From Blasia pusilla (taxonomy: Eukaryota; Marchantiophyta; Marchantiopsida; Blasiales), in contig CM114272.1 in assembly GCA_050084515.1 (NCBI GenBank), positions 4,836,001-4,900,000 of the forward strand: DNA of 64,000 nt, given 5' to 3'. The notes under the pieces are model-generated. The model was not told where the DNA came from and did not search any database. It was given only the letters and a program-made list of their open reading frames with translations. The position numbers and the translations under genes were made by a program. Positions 1 through 11,472 of this stretch are shown in pieces (the stretch's first letter is position 1; each line of letters begins with the position of its first letter).

Positions 1-206
1 CGGGTTCTCCACTTGGGTTGCACCAAAATTCTGGATGCAACCCGCCGGTTTCCGTCGGGTTGCACACTCGGGAAATCCGTCGCATCCGACAGCTTGTTTG
101 GTTTCTTTGATTTGAAATTCCTATAGTTCCCACGCTTCTCAACTTGAGCTGCAACTTAACAAAAAAATCTCAATGTGAGCTTGACAAGATAAAATAGTGA
201 ACTCAC
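1..206 (-). repeat. Transposase intron 1 with palindromes, copy A
   Basis: Part of the intron between the DDE exon and the SWIM exon. It contains variants of the CAACCCGTCGG palindrome with a TTT core. The donor site on the minus strand is GCAG|GTGAGT with GT at 205-206, the same as in copies B, C and D. Confidence 0.7.
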
Positions 207-2219
207 CTGCCGCATGAAGTTTCCTCATTGTCTCATACGCACAGTCCACCAACTCAACCAAGAGCACAACTCTTTGTACTTCCCCTCAATCGCATGCTTC
301 CTCCACCACCCATGAAGTTCTTCTTGGCATTCCATGGCATGCTTCAAGGTTTTGCAGTCCTTGCAGCGTTGGAGTAGAGTGACATGCTCTGTCCTCTTAT
401 TCTCCTTGATGCAAGATTTGGTGTACCGGATCACAGACTGTTGCCAATGAAAAGCATCCGACCTTTCCCTCTCCGGTTGAACCTCTCCACCCGAGAACAC
501 TTCCCGGATAGCAATCCACCCAGGTTGTGCATTGTCGGCCATGAACCCATAAATTTCTGGAGGTGGTCTTTTGTTTTCCTTCACCACCTCCAATAAGAGT
601 AACCAACACATCTTCAAACTGCCAACGTCTTTTGCCTTTACTTCACACACAAATATAGTTTTGAGTCCCTTCTCCACATGATCATAAACGTGAGCACCCA
701 TCGTCGACCATCTGTTCAGCACTCTGTAGCAAATATCAAAGCTTACCCAGCTGCCGTAAAGATCTTCCCCTTCCCTCATTCGATCTATAAGATCGAGGCC
801 ACTCGACAGACCTGTGGTTGACATTTTGAAGACATAGGCCCTGGATCCCTCGCCTCTTTGGCCCATGAACTGCCATCTCTAAATGAATGGAAATCTAGAG
901 TTTGCCTTGATTCTCGCGATGGCATCCATTTCGGCCGTCTTTCCATCCAGAACTCGTATTTGATGCAGCAAATTCCGGAAGCATTCAAGACCAGCGAGAA
1001 ATGCGAGATTTTCCCAGAGTTGTTTCTCCTCAGCCGCTGTGATCTTGCCCTCTCTTAGGATTCCAAGCAAATTTTCACAAATTTGTGATGCCGTTGTGAG
1101 CTTGATCACTCCGGGCTTTGAACCCGGAGAGTTTCTCTAGACCTTGGCAACTTTCTTCGCCACATCCTCCTTGATGTGTCTCTGAATTGCATCGATCACA
1201 ATATGAGTGTGGGAGCCAATATGAATTGCCAACCTTGTGTACTCTAACGTGGAGCCCAAGTCGTGGACAATGAAAAATATGTATGCACGACACGCTCCAA
1301 CGCAGAAGGGCAATGCCTGACAATGAGGACATTGATGGCCTCCCGGCAGTATGGTGGCACCGACCTCGTATGGAGTTTCTGCATTCTTGGGGGGGAATTG
1401 CGATATATTGACTTGCCCGTTGCGCTCTAGATACGAGCATGCTGGACTTCTACACTCCAAGGCTCCGACGCATTGGCGGCGGGAGACAATCCAAGGACCA
1501 TCTAGAATTGAAGCACTAGTCCGTTGAAGCCTGCACCATCGATGACTATCAGACTTTCCGTCCATACCCTTCAGGCGTCCTCCATCTTTCTTTTGAGCAG
1601 GAGCAGCAAGTGGAGGCAACTCAAAAATGCAATTACCATTGTACGTGGGCGGCAGCTCATCGACAAGAATGTGCTTGAACATTTTCAAGGCAAGAGACGA
1701 AAGCAAACTATTGCCTGATACTCGCAAGAGGAACGAGTAGGCGGACAGAGGGCCTGGTTGGTATCCGACAGATCCACTGAGGTTGATAACATCCGGAATC
1801 TCTTCAGAAAGAACAACATTGTTACGAGCGTGTGAAGTTGGAGTCGAAGCCGGATCTACTAAGCTAGGAGTTGCAAACGTAGAGCTCGGAGCACTAGGAA
1901 ATTCTCGACCGTCTACTTGGGAAACAGACGAATTCAAGGGCAGGCCGTAAACTCTATATTGACCATTTGCTAGAGGTAGGAGATTCCATACTTTACGGTC
2001 TACAGTCACAGGTTGGACTGTCTCACCTATTATGTCCCCCATACCGTCCACCCCAACATCCTTGGATACAAAGATGGTTCCAATTTGGAGAAGAAATCGA
2101 ACAGAGAGAAAATTTTCATCCACTGGCATGAAAGACTCACGAGCTTGCGGTCGAACGATTTTTTATTGAGGAAGGGCCGCCAGATGACTGCCACTAGTGA
2201 GCTTCACATAATTATCCAT
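207..2219 (-). pseudogene. MULE-like transposase, exon 1 (copy A, degenerate)
   Basis: Start chosen at the ATG at 2219 (MDNYVKLT), conserved in all four copies and about 65 bp inside a TATAAAT. The N-terminal part (about 1137-2129) has a Cys/His cluster: CRSPAC, CPHCQ, CVGAC and a terminal IGSHTH, reminiscent of WRKY/GCM or FLYWCH-type DNA-binding fingers. The later part (225-866) reads as a MULE domain: KTIFVCEVK, then EIYGFMADNAQPGWIAIREV, then SDAFHW, where MULEs carry the second catalytic Asp and the C/H-x-H block. The exon ends at a GTGAGT donor at 207. It is broken by a TAA just after LAALPQ, a TAG after FPFI near 880 and frame changes near 870 and 1110-1137. The family call is firm; the catalytic triad is only partly assigned. 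Confidence 0.8.
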
Positions 2220-2246
2220 TCCCATAAATTTCGTACGGGAGGAGGG

Positions 2247-2271
2247 TGAGAATGAGAATGAGAATGAGAAT
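2247..2271. repeat. GAGAAT microsatellite in transposase leader, copy A
   Basis: Four tandem GAGAAT units lie between the transposase start and its TATA-like sequence. The same microsatellite is at the same place in copies B, C and D with different unit numbers. Confidence 0.85.
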
Positions 2272-2399
2272 TTTTAATTTATAGTGAATAGGAAAACACA
2301 TACTCCTGACAGAATTTTACTCACAAGATGAAGTTTGGTACGTGAAATTGTCTGACACAATGGATTCAATTATGTTGTAATAAGTTACCGGATTTGGGA

Positions 2400-3140
2400 A
2401 GTAGAGACGTGGGTTACAAAGCACACTTCATTTTGTTGGAACCCGTCGGAGTCCTGGTAACTCAACAATTAACCCAAGCTAAGCGAAGCCTGCAACCCGT
2501 CGGCTTCGGACGGGTTGCACGCTTCTGCCTTACCTTCAAACGCAAACATGGTCAAAGCTGGCAACCCGTCACTCTCCGATGACTTGCTCGGATACCGCTC
2601 CTTCTTGCCCAAAGATGCCGGATGCTTGCAACCCGTCGGCTTCAGACGGGTTGCCCAATTATCTCACGGTGTAACACTTACATGAAGGAACCGTGCAAAC
2701 CGTTTATTCCCGACGAGTTCCGCGGGTGCCGCACCTTCTTGCCCAAAGACTGCGAGGGGTGCAACCCGTCGCCCTCTGACGGGTTGCGCAAGGGCCTCAC
2801 CTTGTTTTTCTTACATGAAGGAAGCGTGCAGCTTGTCGGACTCAGACGAGTTGCGCGGGAAGCCCGCGTTGCTAACCGTTGACGAGGGAAGCGTGCAACC
2901 CAATGGTCTCCGAAGGGTTGTGCGGGTACGTCTCGTTCTTGTCCGAAGACGGCGGAGGCGCGCAACTTGTCGGTCTCCGACGGGTTGCGCGGGTACCTCG
3001 CGTTCTTGTCCGAAGACGGCTGAGGCGCTCAACCCGTCGGTCTCGACGGGTTGCTCACGTACCTCGCGTTATCTTCCCAGGACGGCGGAGTCGCGCAACC
3101 TATCGGACTCCGACGGGTTGCCATTTTTCACGTCCGGACT
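2400..3140. repeat. Central palindrome array, copy A
   Basis: About a dozen copies of the 25-bp palindrome family (arm CAACCCGTCGG, core variable) spaced roughly every 60-70 bp between the divergent transposase and methyltransferase genes. The spacers repeat a motif around GAAGCGTGCAACC and TTGTCCGAAGACGG, so the unit is a longer degenerate tandem repeat that contains the palindrome. Apparent ORFs across this stretch on both strands are translations of the repeat, not genes. Confidence 0.85.
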
Positions 3141-3210
3141 TCCGTAACGGCCGGCACGTCGCCGTCGGAAGGATGACGGGACCCAACGGTCAGCCCAACG
3201 GCTACAAAAG

Positions 3211-3220
3211 TATAAATAGG
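3211..3220 (+). promoter_or_regulatory. TATA box of ParB-MTase gene, copy A
   Basis: TATAAATAGG sits about 260 bp before the start codon at 3474. It is conserved with its flanks in all four copies (18920, 30731 on the minus strand, 61135), which supports a genuine RNA polymerase II promoter. Confidence 0.75.
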
Positions 3221-4103
3221 GCAGAAATTGCTCATTTCTGGTTTCTCATTTTGCGATCTCCATTCCTCTCCCGCACAGCAACTGATCCGATACCAAGGGG
3301 CGTTTCACATGGCGAGTCATCGCGAGTCGATACGAGGGAACGAGAGCGAGATGGTTCGACTGAACGATGGCGAGACGATTCGAGCTACACATCAAGGCGA
3401 CTCGTCTTGACATCAGCAAGGCGATTGATCAAGCGATTCATCGTGGACATAGGTGGAGGCAGTTCTCGGAAAAATGAAGAGGAAAAAAGCTCAAGCAACT
3501 AAGTCAGGGAGCTTCACTCCGAAGTCCATTAGGACTCCTGCGTTAGCATCTCCAGGGCCTCGTTCGGCAAATGAGATTAGGCAGTAAGAAATCGAGGAGC
3601 GGGAAAGGGAAGCGGATATGCACAACCAGGAGCTTCTTGCGAGAAGTGTACAAGAGGCGCTTGATAAACATAACGCAGAGGCTGAGACGTCGTAGGCCTT
3701 GAAGAAAAGGATCGCCAACGAAAATAGAGAAAAGAAGCGTCTGGACGCGTCGGTGAGGAGAGCAGAATTGGCTAAAGCGAGGAGGGAAACAACGATAGCC
3801 ATTGACGACAGCCCTGCCCGTCCACCCAAAAGTGTTGAGATGCGGGAAATGTTCCCGATGAAGTCCGGGGACACAATCAACATAGCGGAAACACCAGAAG
3901 TCCAAATCACGGACGATGAGGTCATGAGGACCGCCAACGTGGAGATGGTGGATATTTCCGAAGAAGCCGGAGAGCAGTCATTCTCGTCTCCAAGCCTGGC
4001 GGAAGAGATCGACCTCTATCGGATCGACGAGTTCCCAGTGGACTTGCCAACTGCTGTCTTAGACAAATTGGCTGGTCAAGAAACCGACCCAATCTTCGAG
4101 CGG

Positions 4104-4193
4104 GTAAGAGAGGATCTGGGTTTTTTGAATTATGTGAATTGCAATTCATTGGGAATTCAGTGTAGCTTATTGATCTTGTCCCGGTTGTGACAG
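4104..4193 (+). other. Intron 1 of ParB-MTase gene, copy A
   Basis: The 90-nt intron has donor CGG|GTAAGA and acceptor TGACAG|GTGG. Both sites recur in copies C and D, and the reading frame joins in phase 0 (ETDPIFER to VVKLMALMEG). This is direct evidence for a spliced eukaryotic gene. Confidence 0.8.
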
Positions 4194-4469
4194 GTGGTAA
4201 AGCTGATGGCATTGATGGAGGGCCACAACACCCCGAGGATTCCACTCTGCCGATTGCGGACAATGGAATACGTCCGCGAAATTCAGTCCGACGAGGATAT
4301 CGCGAAGCTAAAACAATCGGCGGCGACAGCATCCTACGTCGACAGCTTCCCTCCCTTCTATGTTCAGCCTTACGACAAGCATGGAACCCAAGCCCTGGTT
4401 ACGGAGGAAGACTTGGAAAAGCTAGACACAATCTAGAGGATGAGAGACCAGGATTTGAAGGCAAGTTGT

Positions 4470-5745
4470 CGTGCACATACATATCAGGTTCGTCCACGAT
4501 TGTGGTGGACGATCCTGATACCATCAGAGGTACTGAGTCGAGCCTACAGTGGAGTCCAGAGAGCACCACATCTCACGGTGGATGCTATTTTGGACTCAGG
4601 GCGTCGATCTCAGGTGGTGACACGCGATGATAGACCACCGTTGGCCACGGCCAATAGGGTGGGGGAGTTGAGGGCAGCCTTACCTACATTGGTGAGCTTC
4701 CCAACATCCCATGCCTTTCGTCAGGAAGGGCCAGGCATGATTTGGGATGAGGTGACCGGAGTATTGGAGGAGCCTACAGCAGATGAGCGCGCCATGGGGT
4801 TCACTACCGGTACTACGGCGGTGCCAGGGATGACTGAGGCATCACGGAGACAGGTGTTGGGGCAGGCGATGGACCTCAACTGTCTCACATGGATAGTCAG
4901 CCTAGGTATGGCAGAGCAGAGACGGATGCGAGTGTCATCCATGCCGTCACGTCCACGAGTTGGACCAGTGCCTACAGGGTCTGTACAGGCATTGGCTGGG
5001 GGCGAGACGAGGAGAGATAGGCACCCATGGACTTCCTGGGACGTCGTTCGAGCAGAGAGTGCGAAGGTGGCTAGAGTAGCACATGTTCATTTTTCGGATG
5101 TGGAGCATGGTGTAGGAGGTCAGAGTGGAGTGGTTGTTGCGGAGGTGGCTAGGGTTGCTACATAGCAACCAAAGCCGGAGGTTACGTCCTCTCCGAGTGA
5201 GGTCACGATGGAGACTTGGGAGCCTGTGATAGGTCTCAAGTTGATAGGAGGAGAGCGACGGCGAGTTCATAGGTTTCTGAGAGGGCATGTCAGTTGTTTT
5301 GCCTTCAGTATGAGAGACTTGGGTACGCTGAAGGGTCCCGGGATACGGATTGAGTTGGCTAGTGATACGCGGATCTTTCTTCGACCCTACAAGTATTTTG
5401 ATATGGAGCAAGCCTTGATTCAGAGCAGGAGTCAGGACTTGTTGGAGGCAGGACTTGTGGAGTTATCACATGGGGAGTATGCATATGCCACAGTCATGCC
5501 AGCAAAGAAGGATATGTATGGCAATTGGACGGATAGGCGGATGTGTGGAGATTACCGTCCTATCAACCGACAGACGAGGTCAGATCTGTATGCCATGCCT
5601 ACTCCTGAGGAGATCTTTGATGCGGTAGGGTATGCAAAGATCTTCAGTACTTTAGATCTCCGTGTTGGCTATCATCAGCTTCCAATCAGGTTGGAGGACA
5701 GGGAGAAGACAACATTCTGGGGGATAGATCGGTTCGGGAGTAGTC
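4470..5745 (+). mobile_element. Ty3/gypsy fragment: DNMT C-terminus, leaky-type UAG, RT N-terminus
   Basis: Inserted within ParB exon 2 of copy A. It starts inside a DNMT3-like C5-methyltransferase domain (HTYQVRPRLWWT, then DERAMGF, then LGQAMDLNCLTWI), stops at a single UAG at 5163-5165 followed by CAACCA, and continues in the same frame into reverse transcriptase (METWEP, LVELSHGEYA, RRMCGDYRPINRQT, FSTLDLRVGYHQLPI) before breaking at about 5745. It is clearly related to the larger gypsy element at 41.5-50.6 kb but differs at many codons, so the two are old relatives rather than recent copies. Upstream domains and LTRs are absent. Confidence 0.85.
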
Positions 5746-6213
5746 AAAATGGCACACCCGGCCTAAAACTCCATTCCTCAATCTACATCGACATATCGAG
5801 CCTCATCCACCCTGTGCTATCAAGGAATCCGGACGCTAGTACCCTAGTCATAGGTCACACACATACAAGGGAGGTGCTCCAACGGCCCAACATGAGAAAG
5901 ATGGCTTAGGAAAGCCATCTTCCTCTCTTATATAGGTTGGGAAGAGCCAAAAGGCTCTCCCCCTAAGAAAAGCCCTTCCCTTGGTAACCTGCGCGCACAG
6001 GTTACCAGGGGCAGGTGACCTGGTCAACAAGTCAGCCGGTTGTAAAAGACCTCAACATGAAAGTCATCAGAAATGACGTTCCTGGCGCAATGGACCTATC
6101 CTCAACCTCATCCAACACTGTGGGACAAAGTTACACTCAAGATAGTCCGCTGGCTCCTATGCCCTATCCACGATAGATCTCGGCCTATCGGCTACTTAGA
6201 TGTGACAAAGTAG
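5746..6213. other. Unassigned insert between gypsy fragment and ParB exon 2
   Basis: This stretch belongs neither to the transposon (other copies lack it) nor recognisably to pol. It contains a TATATAGG near 5930 and a short inverted repeat, GGTAACCTG..CAGGTTACC, at about 5981-6005. It may be LTR or leader sequence of the inserted retroelement. No gene is visible. Confidence 0.4.
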
Positions 6214-6409
6214 TGGGCACGGAATTCAGCTAGATGAGGAATCTGCATTTCTTCATCTGGGATGGAAATCACAGGTTCATGGCGTGGACCAATTTTGCAG
6301 AGGAGCGGCCCAACTCCTTGGAGGCACATTTTTGCGTGAAGGCAGTGGTCCTTCATCCATACCCTCATCACATGGCGACGGTGGAGATGGCCATGCATGC
6401 CATGAACAC

Positions 6410-7154
6410 GTAAGTATCTTCTTGCTGCAAACCATCGGACTCCGACAAGTTTTTTGGGTCACCACTACTGTTGGGATGCTTTTGGCCAACGCAACTCGTT
6501 GGACTCCGACGAGTTGCTCGATTGGTGAATGGGTTAGGATGTTTTTTGCCGGAAGCAACTCGTCGGACTCCGACGAGTTGCTCGAATGACGGCAGAAGTT
6601 AGGATGTTTTTGGCCGAAAGCAACTCATCGGACTCCGACGAGTTGCTCGACTCGCCGCCTTTTCAGGATGTTTTTTGAAGAAAGCAACTCGTCGGACCCT
6701 GACGAGTTGTTCGACTGACCACATGTTTAGTATGTTTTTGGCCCAAAGCAACCCGTCGGAGTCTGACGGGTTGCTTGACTCGAAGCTGTTTGGAGGTTTT
6801 TTTCATGTTTTTGGCCGAAAGCAACTCGTCGGAGTCCGACGGGTTGCATTCGGAAGTTGGAATTGCAAATTTCGCGTCAAATTGCAGGTTTCCATTCAAT
6901 TGCACAACTCGTCGGACTCCGACGGGTTGCTATGTTCACGTTTGATACAGACTATCTGACAATCCGTCGGAGTCCGACGGGTTGAAACCAGGCATTCACA
7001 AATGTGAATGCAATCCGTCGGACTCCGACGGGTTGCATCATTTAGCTCGTTGCTAGAATCCGACCTTGAGCTGTGACGACCCGTCGGAGTCCGACGGGTT
7101 GCAGGAACCCATGTAACTTACAAATTTTCTGACGGGTTGAGTTTGGATGTGCAA
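6410..7154 (+). repeat. Intron 2 of ParB-MTase gene filled with palindromes, copy A
   Basis: Follows the donor AACAC|GTAAGT and contains about ten palindromes spaced about 60-80 bp. The first ones use the CAACTCG/CGAGTTG arms, the later ones CAACCCG/CGGGTTG, so changes on one arm are matched on the other. Spacers share the phrase GGATGTTTTTGGCC. Confidence 0.85.
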
Positions 7155-8549
7155 GATTGTATCGGAGGGGAATGTCACCCACCACTAGATCTAGGACTAC
7201 GATCGGGTGAAGAAGGTGCTTACGACGCACCCGGCAGAGTACGAGGGGTTCTTGGGCGATGCCCTGGTAAATCAGATGCTTGCAAAGGGTGCGCAGATAA
7301 AAAAGAAGACTTGGGCAAATAAGTTTATCTCCCGAGATGCAGCCGTAACAATCCTTTGCTGCTCAAAGATATAGGCCGCAAAGAAGAGCGCTGCACTGGA
7401 GCTGGAGCGGAGGGAGAAAGTATCAAGGTCTGAGCGCGCATGGTGTTCAGGTACCTCATCCATTGTAAGAATGCAAGTATGTGGCGAAAAATACTGGAAG
7501 TCTGCAAATTGTGGGCTTCTCCATCTGATGGAGAGACATTTTCCATGTACGACATGGAGATGGCTCAAAGCATGTCCGACTGGGAGGTGGAGAATTGCCC
7601 CATCTCGCTGGACTTCAACGACCCCGAGGACATCACCGATAATAATCTTCAACGGGTATATGATGCATTGGCCGCACGTAGGGACGACATCCCGAATTTC
7701 GTGCAGCGTGAAGACTTTATCGAAGGAGATGCGGAGGAGCAAGCCCTCGAGACAGCGGAGTTGGTGTCCAAGGTCGTCACCGCCAAGGATAAATCTACAG
7801 CGGGTCTCAAAGCCAAGGCGAGGGGATCGAAGAATTCCTAGACCGAGTCTTCCCAAAGAGAGGATGAGAATTCAAGGCGAGAGCCGGAATCGTCGGGGCG
7901 AGCGGGGAGAGAGGGTCGGACCAGGTCCTCCGAGAAAAAAACTCCACTAGAGTCTGAGGTAATAGAGACCCCAACAAGCCGACCGCAGACTCGGGAGAAG
8001 CGGAAGCAAGAGGCGTCGGGGTTGTCCCAGGGAGCAGACCAGGATGTGGAATACACTCCATCATCCTTGGGAAGACAAAGAGAAACAACAACCCAGACAA
8101 GCGTCATCATTCAGTGCAGTAATCTTCTGGATGAATTGAAAAGTTTCAGTTCCCAAGCGTCGACACCCGTCATCGAGAAATTGACAACGCCGGGACAGAA
8201 GCTTCAACGAAACGCGCACGCTCTCGGGACCGTCCATGGGGAGGTGGAAGAGGTGGCGGTGGATCTCCTTGTCGCTGATTTGCCCTTGGGGTTGCGCTTG
8301 TGGGACGAGAATCCATCCGACGGTGTCCCAGACTGGAATGTCCCTCTTTCTTATGACCAGATCCCGCTCTTGTTTTCCTTTGTAGACGCTTATCTCAGTG
8401 ACAGGGGCTATTTCTTAGTTTTGAGTGGAGGGAGCGTGGACGAGCTCTTCAACTTGCAGTGCGTCAAGAGATCGTTGAAGTGGAGGACGGCCCAATCGTG
8501 GGTCATCAAGAACGAGTACCTACTTCGATCGGCGACGAGTCAAATCTGG

Positions 8550-9049
8550 GTAAGGGCTCTAAATCCGTATCCAAATTTTCTTTCTCCAACAAGTTGCATC
8601 TTTGCATGCAACCCGTCGGATTGTTTGAGCTGGAGACTTCGGTGGTGCAATCCGTCTGAAAGCAACGGGTTGCAAATTGAACGCAAGTCTCCATTTGGTG
8701 AATGCAACCCGTCGGAACCTGACGGATTGCAAGTGCTTATGCTTTTTCCTTGTCTTTCTGGAATGATGCAACCCGTCTAAAAGCAGCGGGTTGCTCTTAG
8801 CCAACCATGGGCTCCTCTAAGCCAGCACCCTTTTGCCTTCCGACGGGTTGCTTAGGGCAAACACTTGTAAAACAACCCGTCTCACTCCGACAAGTTGCTC
8901 CAATACTAAGTTCTCAGGGGTTCAGCAAAGTTCTTTGGGAACGAGTTGCACATTGTGTCACCATTCTAATAGTATACCTTTCTTGTTGTTGCATACTAAA
9001 ATTAGCTCTTTCTTGTTGTTGACATTTTTTCCAACCTGCTTCTTTACAG
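8550..9049 (+). repeat. Intron 3 of ParB-MTase gene with palindromes, copy A
   Basis: Donor TGG|GTAAGG and acceptor TTTACAG|ATGG. It holds several diverged palindromes whose cores are GAATC-less variants such as GCCTTCC and GGAACC. Copy C is inserted exactly at the acceptor of the corresponding intron in copy B. Confidence 0.75.
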
Positions 9050-9561
9050 ATGGACCACTCCTTTGTCTACTGTTTTCTAAGGCCCGAGCACAACTTCCAA
9101 GTGTTTCACATCCTCGATCCACTGGATCCATGCTCGGAAGGATACAGCTTAGATAGTTTATACAATTCCCCCCAAGTAATTTACATGGAAAATGGTACCC
9201 CCTTACTTGGAGGAAGGGAAAAGTCGCTGACGCGGATGCAAACGCTCATCGAGCTATGCTCAAGGCCGGGTGACTTGGTGTTCGACTTAGTGGGCCTTCA
9301 GGGATGAGTATCAAAGGCGCTTGGCAGAGTGGCGGGAACATTCTCTACCTTGAGGGAAGGCAGGAACTGTTTGACCTTTGCAAAGAGGCAAAGGCAGATT
9401 ACGATAGGCTAGTTGGGGCGTACAACTCTCCTCCAAAGCCGAGAACTCCGGTTCCAGACCCACCATTGGTAGTGACACCATCGTCACTTCCCACAATTTC
9501 AAAATTTGGGAGGGCAAGGCCAATAGTAATTCTAGAAGAGCTCTTGACCGATGATGAGTGA

Positions 9562-11366
9562 GTTCAAAGAACTGTTGGACCCAGCTTGACTGTTGCGTTT
9601 TGGAGTTGGGATTTATTTGATGATGAGGTAGAAGAATTCATAGAATATATCAAATTTACAGTTCTGAGCTTCCTTCGGATGTAATAAAGGACAAGATTTT
9701 TTCGAACGATGATGGTTTTTGTAAAAGTTTGTTGAATATCTTTTTTTGTCTCGTCAATTGTGATCGTCTATGTACTCCAACAATTCATATTGCAACCGGT
9801 CGGATTGCCACGGATTGCAACTTTTCACTTTTTGACCACTGCACCTTTTTAACCACTTCCAAGCAACCTCACGGATTCCGACAGGTTGGCAGCGTGAGTG
9901 ATTAGACTCTTTCCCGGTTAGTCCAACTTTACAGGCATTGTGGCGCGCTTCTTCACTTTGGAACCTCCCCCTAGTTTTGTCAAACAAGTCTTAGGCTTGC
10001 TCTCTTCTCTAAGACGTGTTGGATTCCTACTACCTATAGGATTGTCATGATGGTGTTTCCAAGGACGGAGCACATAATGATACTGGATGGGTGTCACTTT
10101 GCAGAGCCTACAAGATTTACTATCGAGGAAGGCGGTGGGACTCAAATCAGGTTACATGGGACCGTTATGGTGTACCTAAGGGGGGTGCCTAGGCTCTCGA
10201 ATTTGCCAACATTTCCGATCCCCGTCTACAATGGGCCATAGGAGCCACTTGTATCCCAGGACATTCCTTTTGTACAAGAACCTAGGAGAGTTAGGAGTAA
10301 ATTTGTAGATGAAGAGGCTGAAGAAATCATAGACTATATCAAATGTACATTCCCGAGCTTCCTTCAGATGTAATAAAGGACATAATTTGTTCAAACGATA
10401 ATGGTGTTTGTAACAGTTTGTTGAATATTTTTTTTGGACTTGTCGATTGTGTGCGTCTAGCTACTCAGAATGTTTATTTTGCAACCCGTCTAATTCTGAC
10501 GGGTTGCAACTTTTCACTTTTTGACCACAACAACTTTTTAACCATTTTGAGGCAACCTGTCGGATTCCGACATGTTGGCTGCTTGAGTGATCGGACTTTT
10601 TCCCTATGAGACCAACTTCTAAGGCATTGTGGCGGGCTTCTTCACTTTTGGCTCGTTCCCCTAGTATCAAACTAGTCGTAGGCTTCTTTTCTGCTCTAAG
10701 ACGTGCTGGATTCCTACTACTTGTCGGATTGCCATTTCGGATTCCCAACCACTTGGATTTTTGTGGGTGTAGGGTGGAATGGAATCACTTCTCAAGATCT
10801 TTCCTTTGTTATGGTGAGCTTGCTTGCAAGGGGTGCAAGCCATCTGATTCCGACAGGTTGCAAGAGTTGCAACTTGTAAAATTCTCACAAATTGGGAGTG
10901 GTGCAGCTTCTTGGTTTCTGAGATTTAGGATCTGAATGAAGGGACATCAGTTCCTCTTTACTCCTGACAGCGAACAATCTTTTGGTTCAATTCTCGTCTC
11001 CTGTGTTCACATTTCACAAAGTTGGTCTTTATTTGAACCTTTCATTGAGATGAGATTGCTACTTTTGGTCAATTTTTTTGTCTATGGTCCTCCAACAAAA
11101 ATACTCGTGGGCACAGCTTAGTACAGATTGAGACAGGCAATGTGAAGAAACTTAGGCTCACCTAGAGAGTGATGGAAAAATGTTTGTAGTGGTCTTATGA
11201 TGTCTACTTGTTTTTCGCCCCCTGGAAAAAGGAGGTTTCTTTAGGCCCGAATGTGGACCACTGCCTACTCTCTTCCAAAGATTTCGTGAATTTGAAATAA
11301 AAAATTTCAAAAATGTCAAAAGGTTTTGAAGAGAGGAGGCGGATTTGGCCCTTTTTTTTAAGAGAG
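9562..11366 (+). other. 3' region of copy A: palindromes, duplicated segment, decayed ORF
   Basis: After the exon 4 stop there is a block ending in ATAATAAAGGAC that occurs twice (about 9618-9780 and 10290-10430), showing a partial tandem duplication of the 3' region. Between them, about 10050-10336, is a decayed version of the 3' ORF described at 24584 and 37123 (here WVSLCRAYKIYYRGRRWD... with a frameshift in a G run near 10180). Palindromes with CAACCTGTCGGATTCC cores lie near 9790-9890, 10480-10580 and 10840-10870. The rest is AT-rich sequence leading to the missing terminus. Confidence 0.6.
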
Positions 11367-11472
11367 ATGTGAGATAATAGAAAGTGACAAAATCACTGAA
11401 ATCTTTACATAACTTAGAGATACAAAGTGTCCTAGTGCGTCTGTGCGGTCACAGAAGAGCTTGGATGGAACC
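11367..11472. other. Short spacer between copy A and copia LTR
   Basis: About 100 bp with no recognisable feature, between the broken end of the MULE and the LTR. Confidence 0.5.

Larger units (their letters stand above)
3474..9561 (+). pseudogene. ParB-like/amino-methyltransferase gene, copy A (degenerate)
   Basis: Exon 1 3474-4103, exon 2 from 4194 (split by a retroelement, resuming at 6214, to 6409), exon 3 7155-8549, exon 4 9050-9561. Exon 1 encodes a charged coiled coil. Exon 2 encodes a ParB/sulfiredoxin-fold domain: IPLCRL near its start and FFIWDGNHRFMAW near its end. Exon 3 ends with the first half of a beta-class amino-methyltransferase, VADLPLGLRLWDEN (motif IV position) and YFLVLSGG. 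Exon 4 carries the AdoMet-binding half, REKSxxLMQ, then PGDLVFDLVGL, then NILYLEGRQELFDL. In this class motif IV precedes motif I, as here. Defects: stops at 3582, 3693, 4434 and 7372; intron 2 acceptor AG changed to AA; a roughly 590-nt deletion at 7441; a one-base loss at about 9301. Confidence 0.8.
1..11366 (+). mobile_element. Copy A of the ParB-MTase MULE (left end outside window)
   Basis: First of four copies of one large transposon, oriented by its methyltransferase gene. The left part holds the transposase exon 1 on the minus strand, then the palindrome-rich central region, then the ParB-methyltransferase gene on the plus strand. The SWIM exon and transposase-side terminus lie beyond the window. 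The right end reaches the A/T run and GAGAGG block that adjoin the terminal repeat in copies B and C, but breaks off at about 11366 before the terminal repeat itself. The copy is degenerate: stops at 3693, 4434 and 7372, an internal deletion at about 7441, and a retroelement fragment in exon 2. Confidence 0.85.

Noticed and set aside
3491-3937. Minus-strand ORF over ParB-MTase exon 1 (also 30043-30276, 61593-61826)
   Set aside because: Antisense shadow of the coiled-coil exon; the sense strand has the conserved start, splice sites and TATA box.
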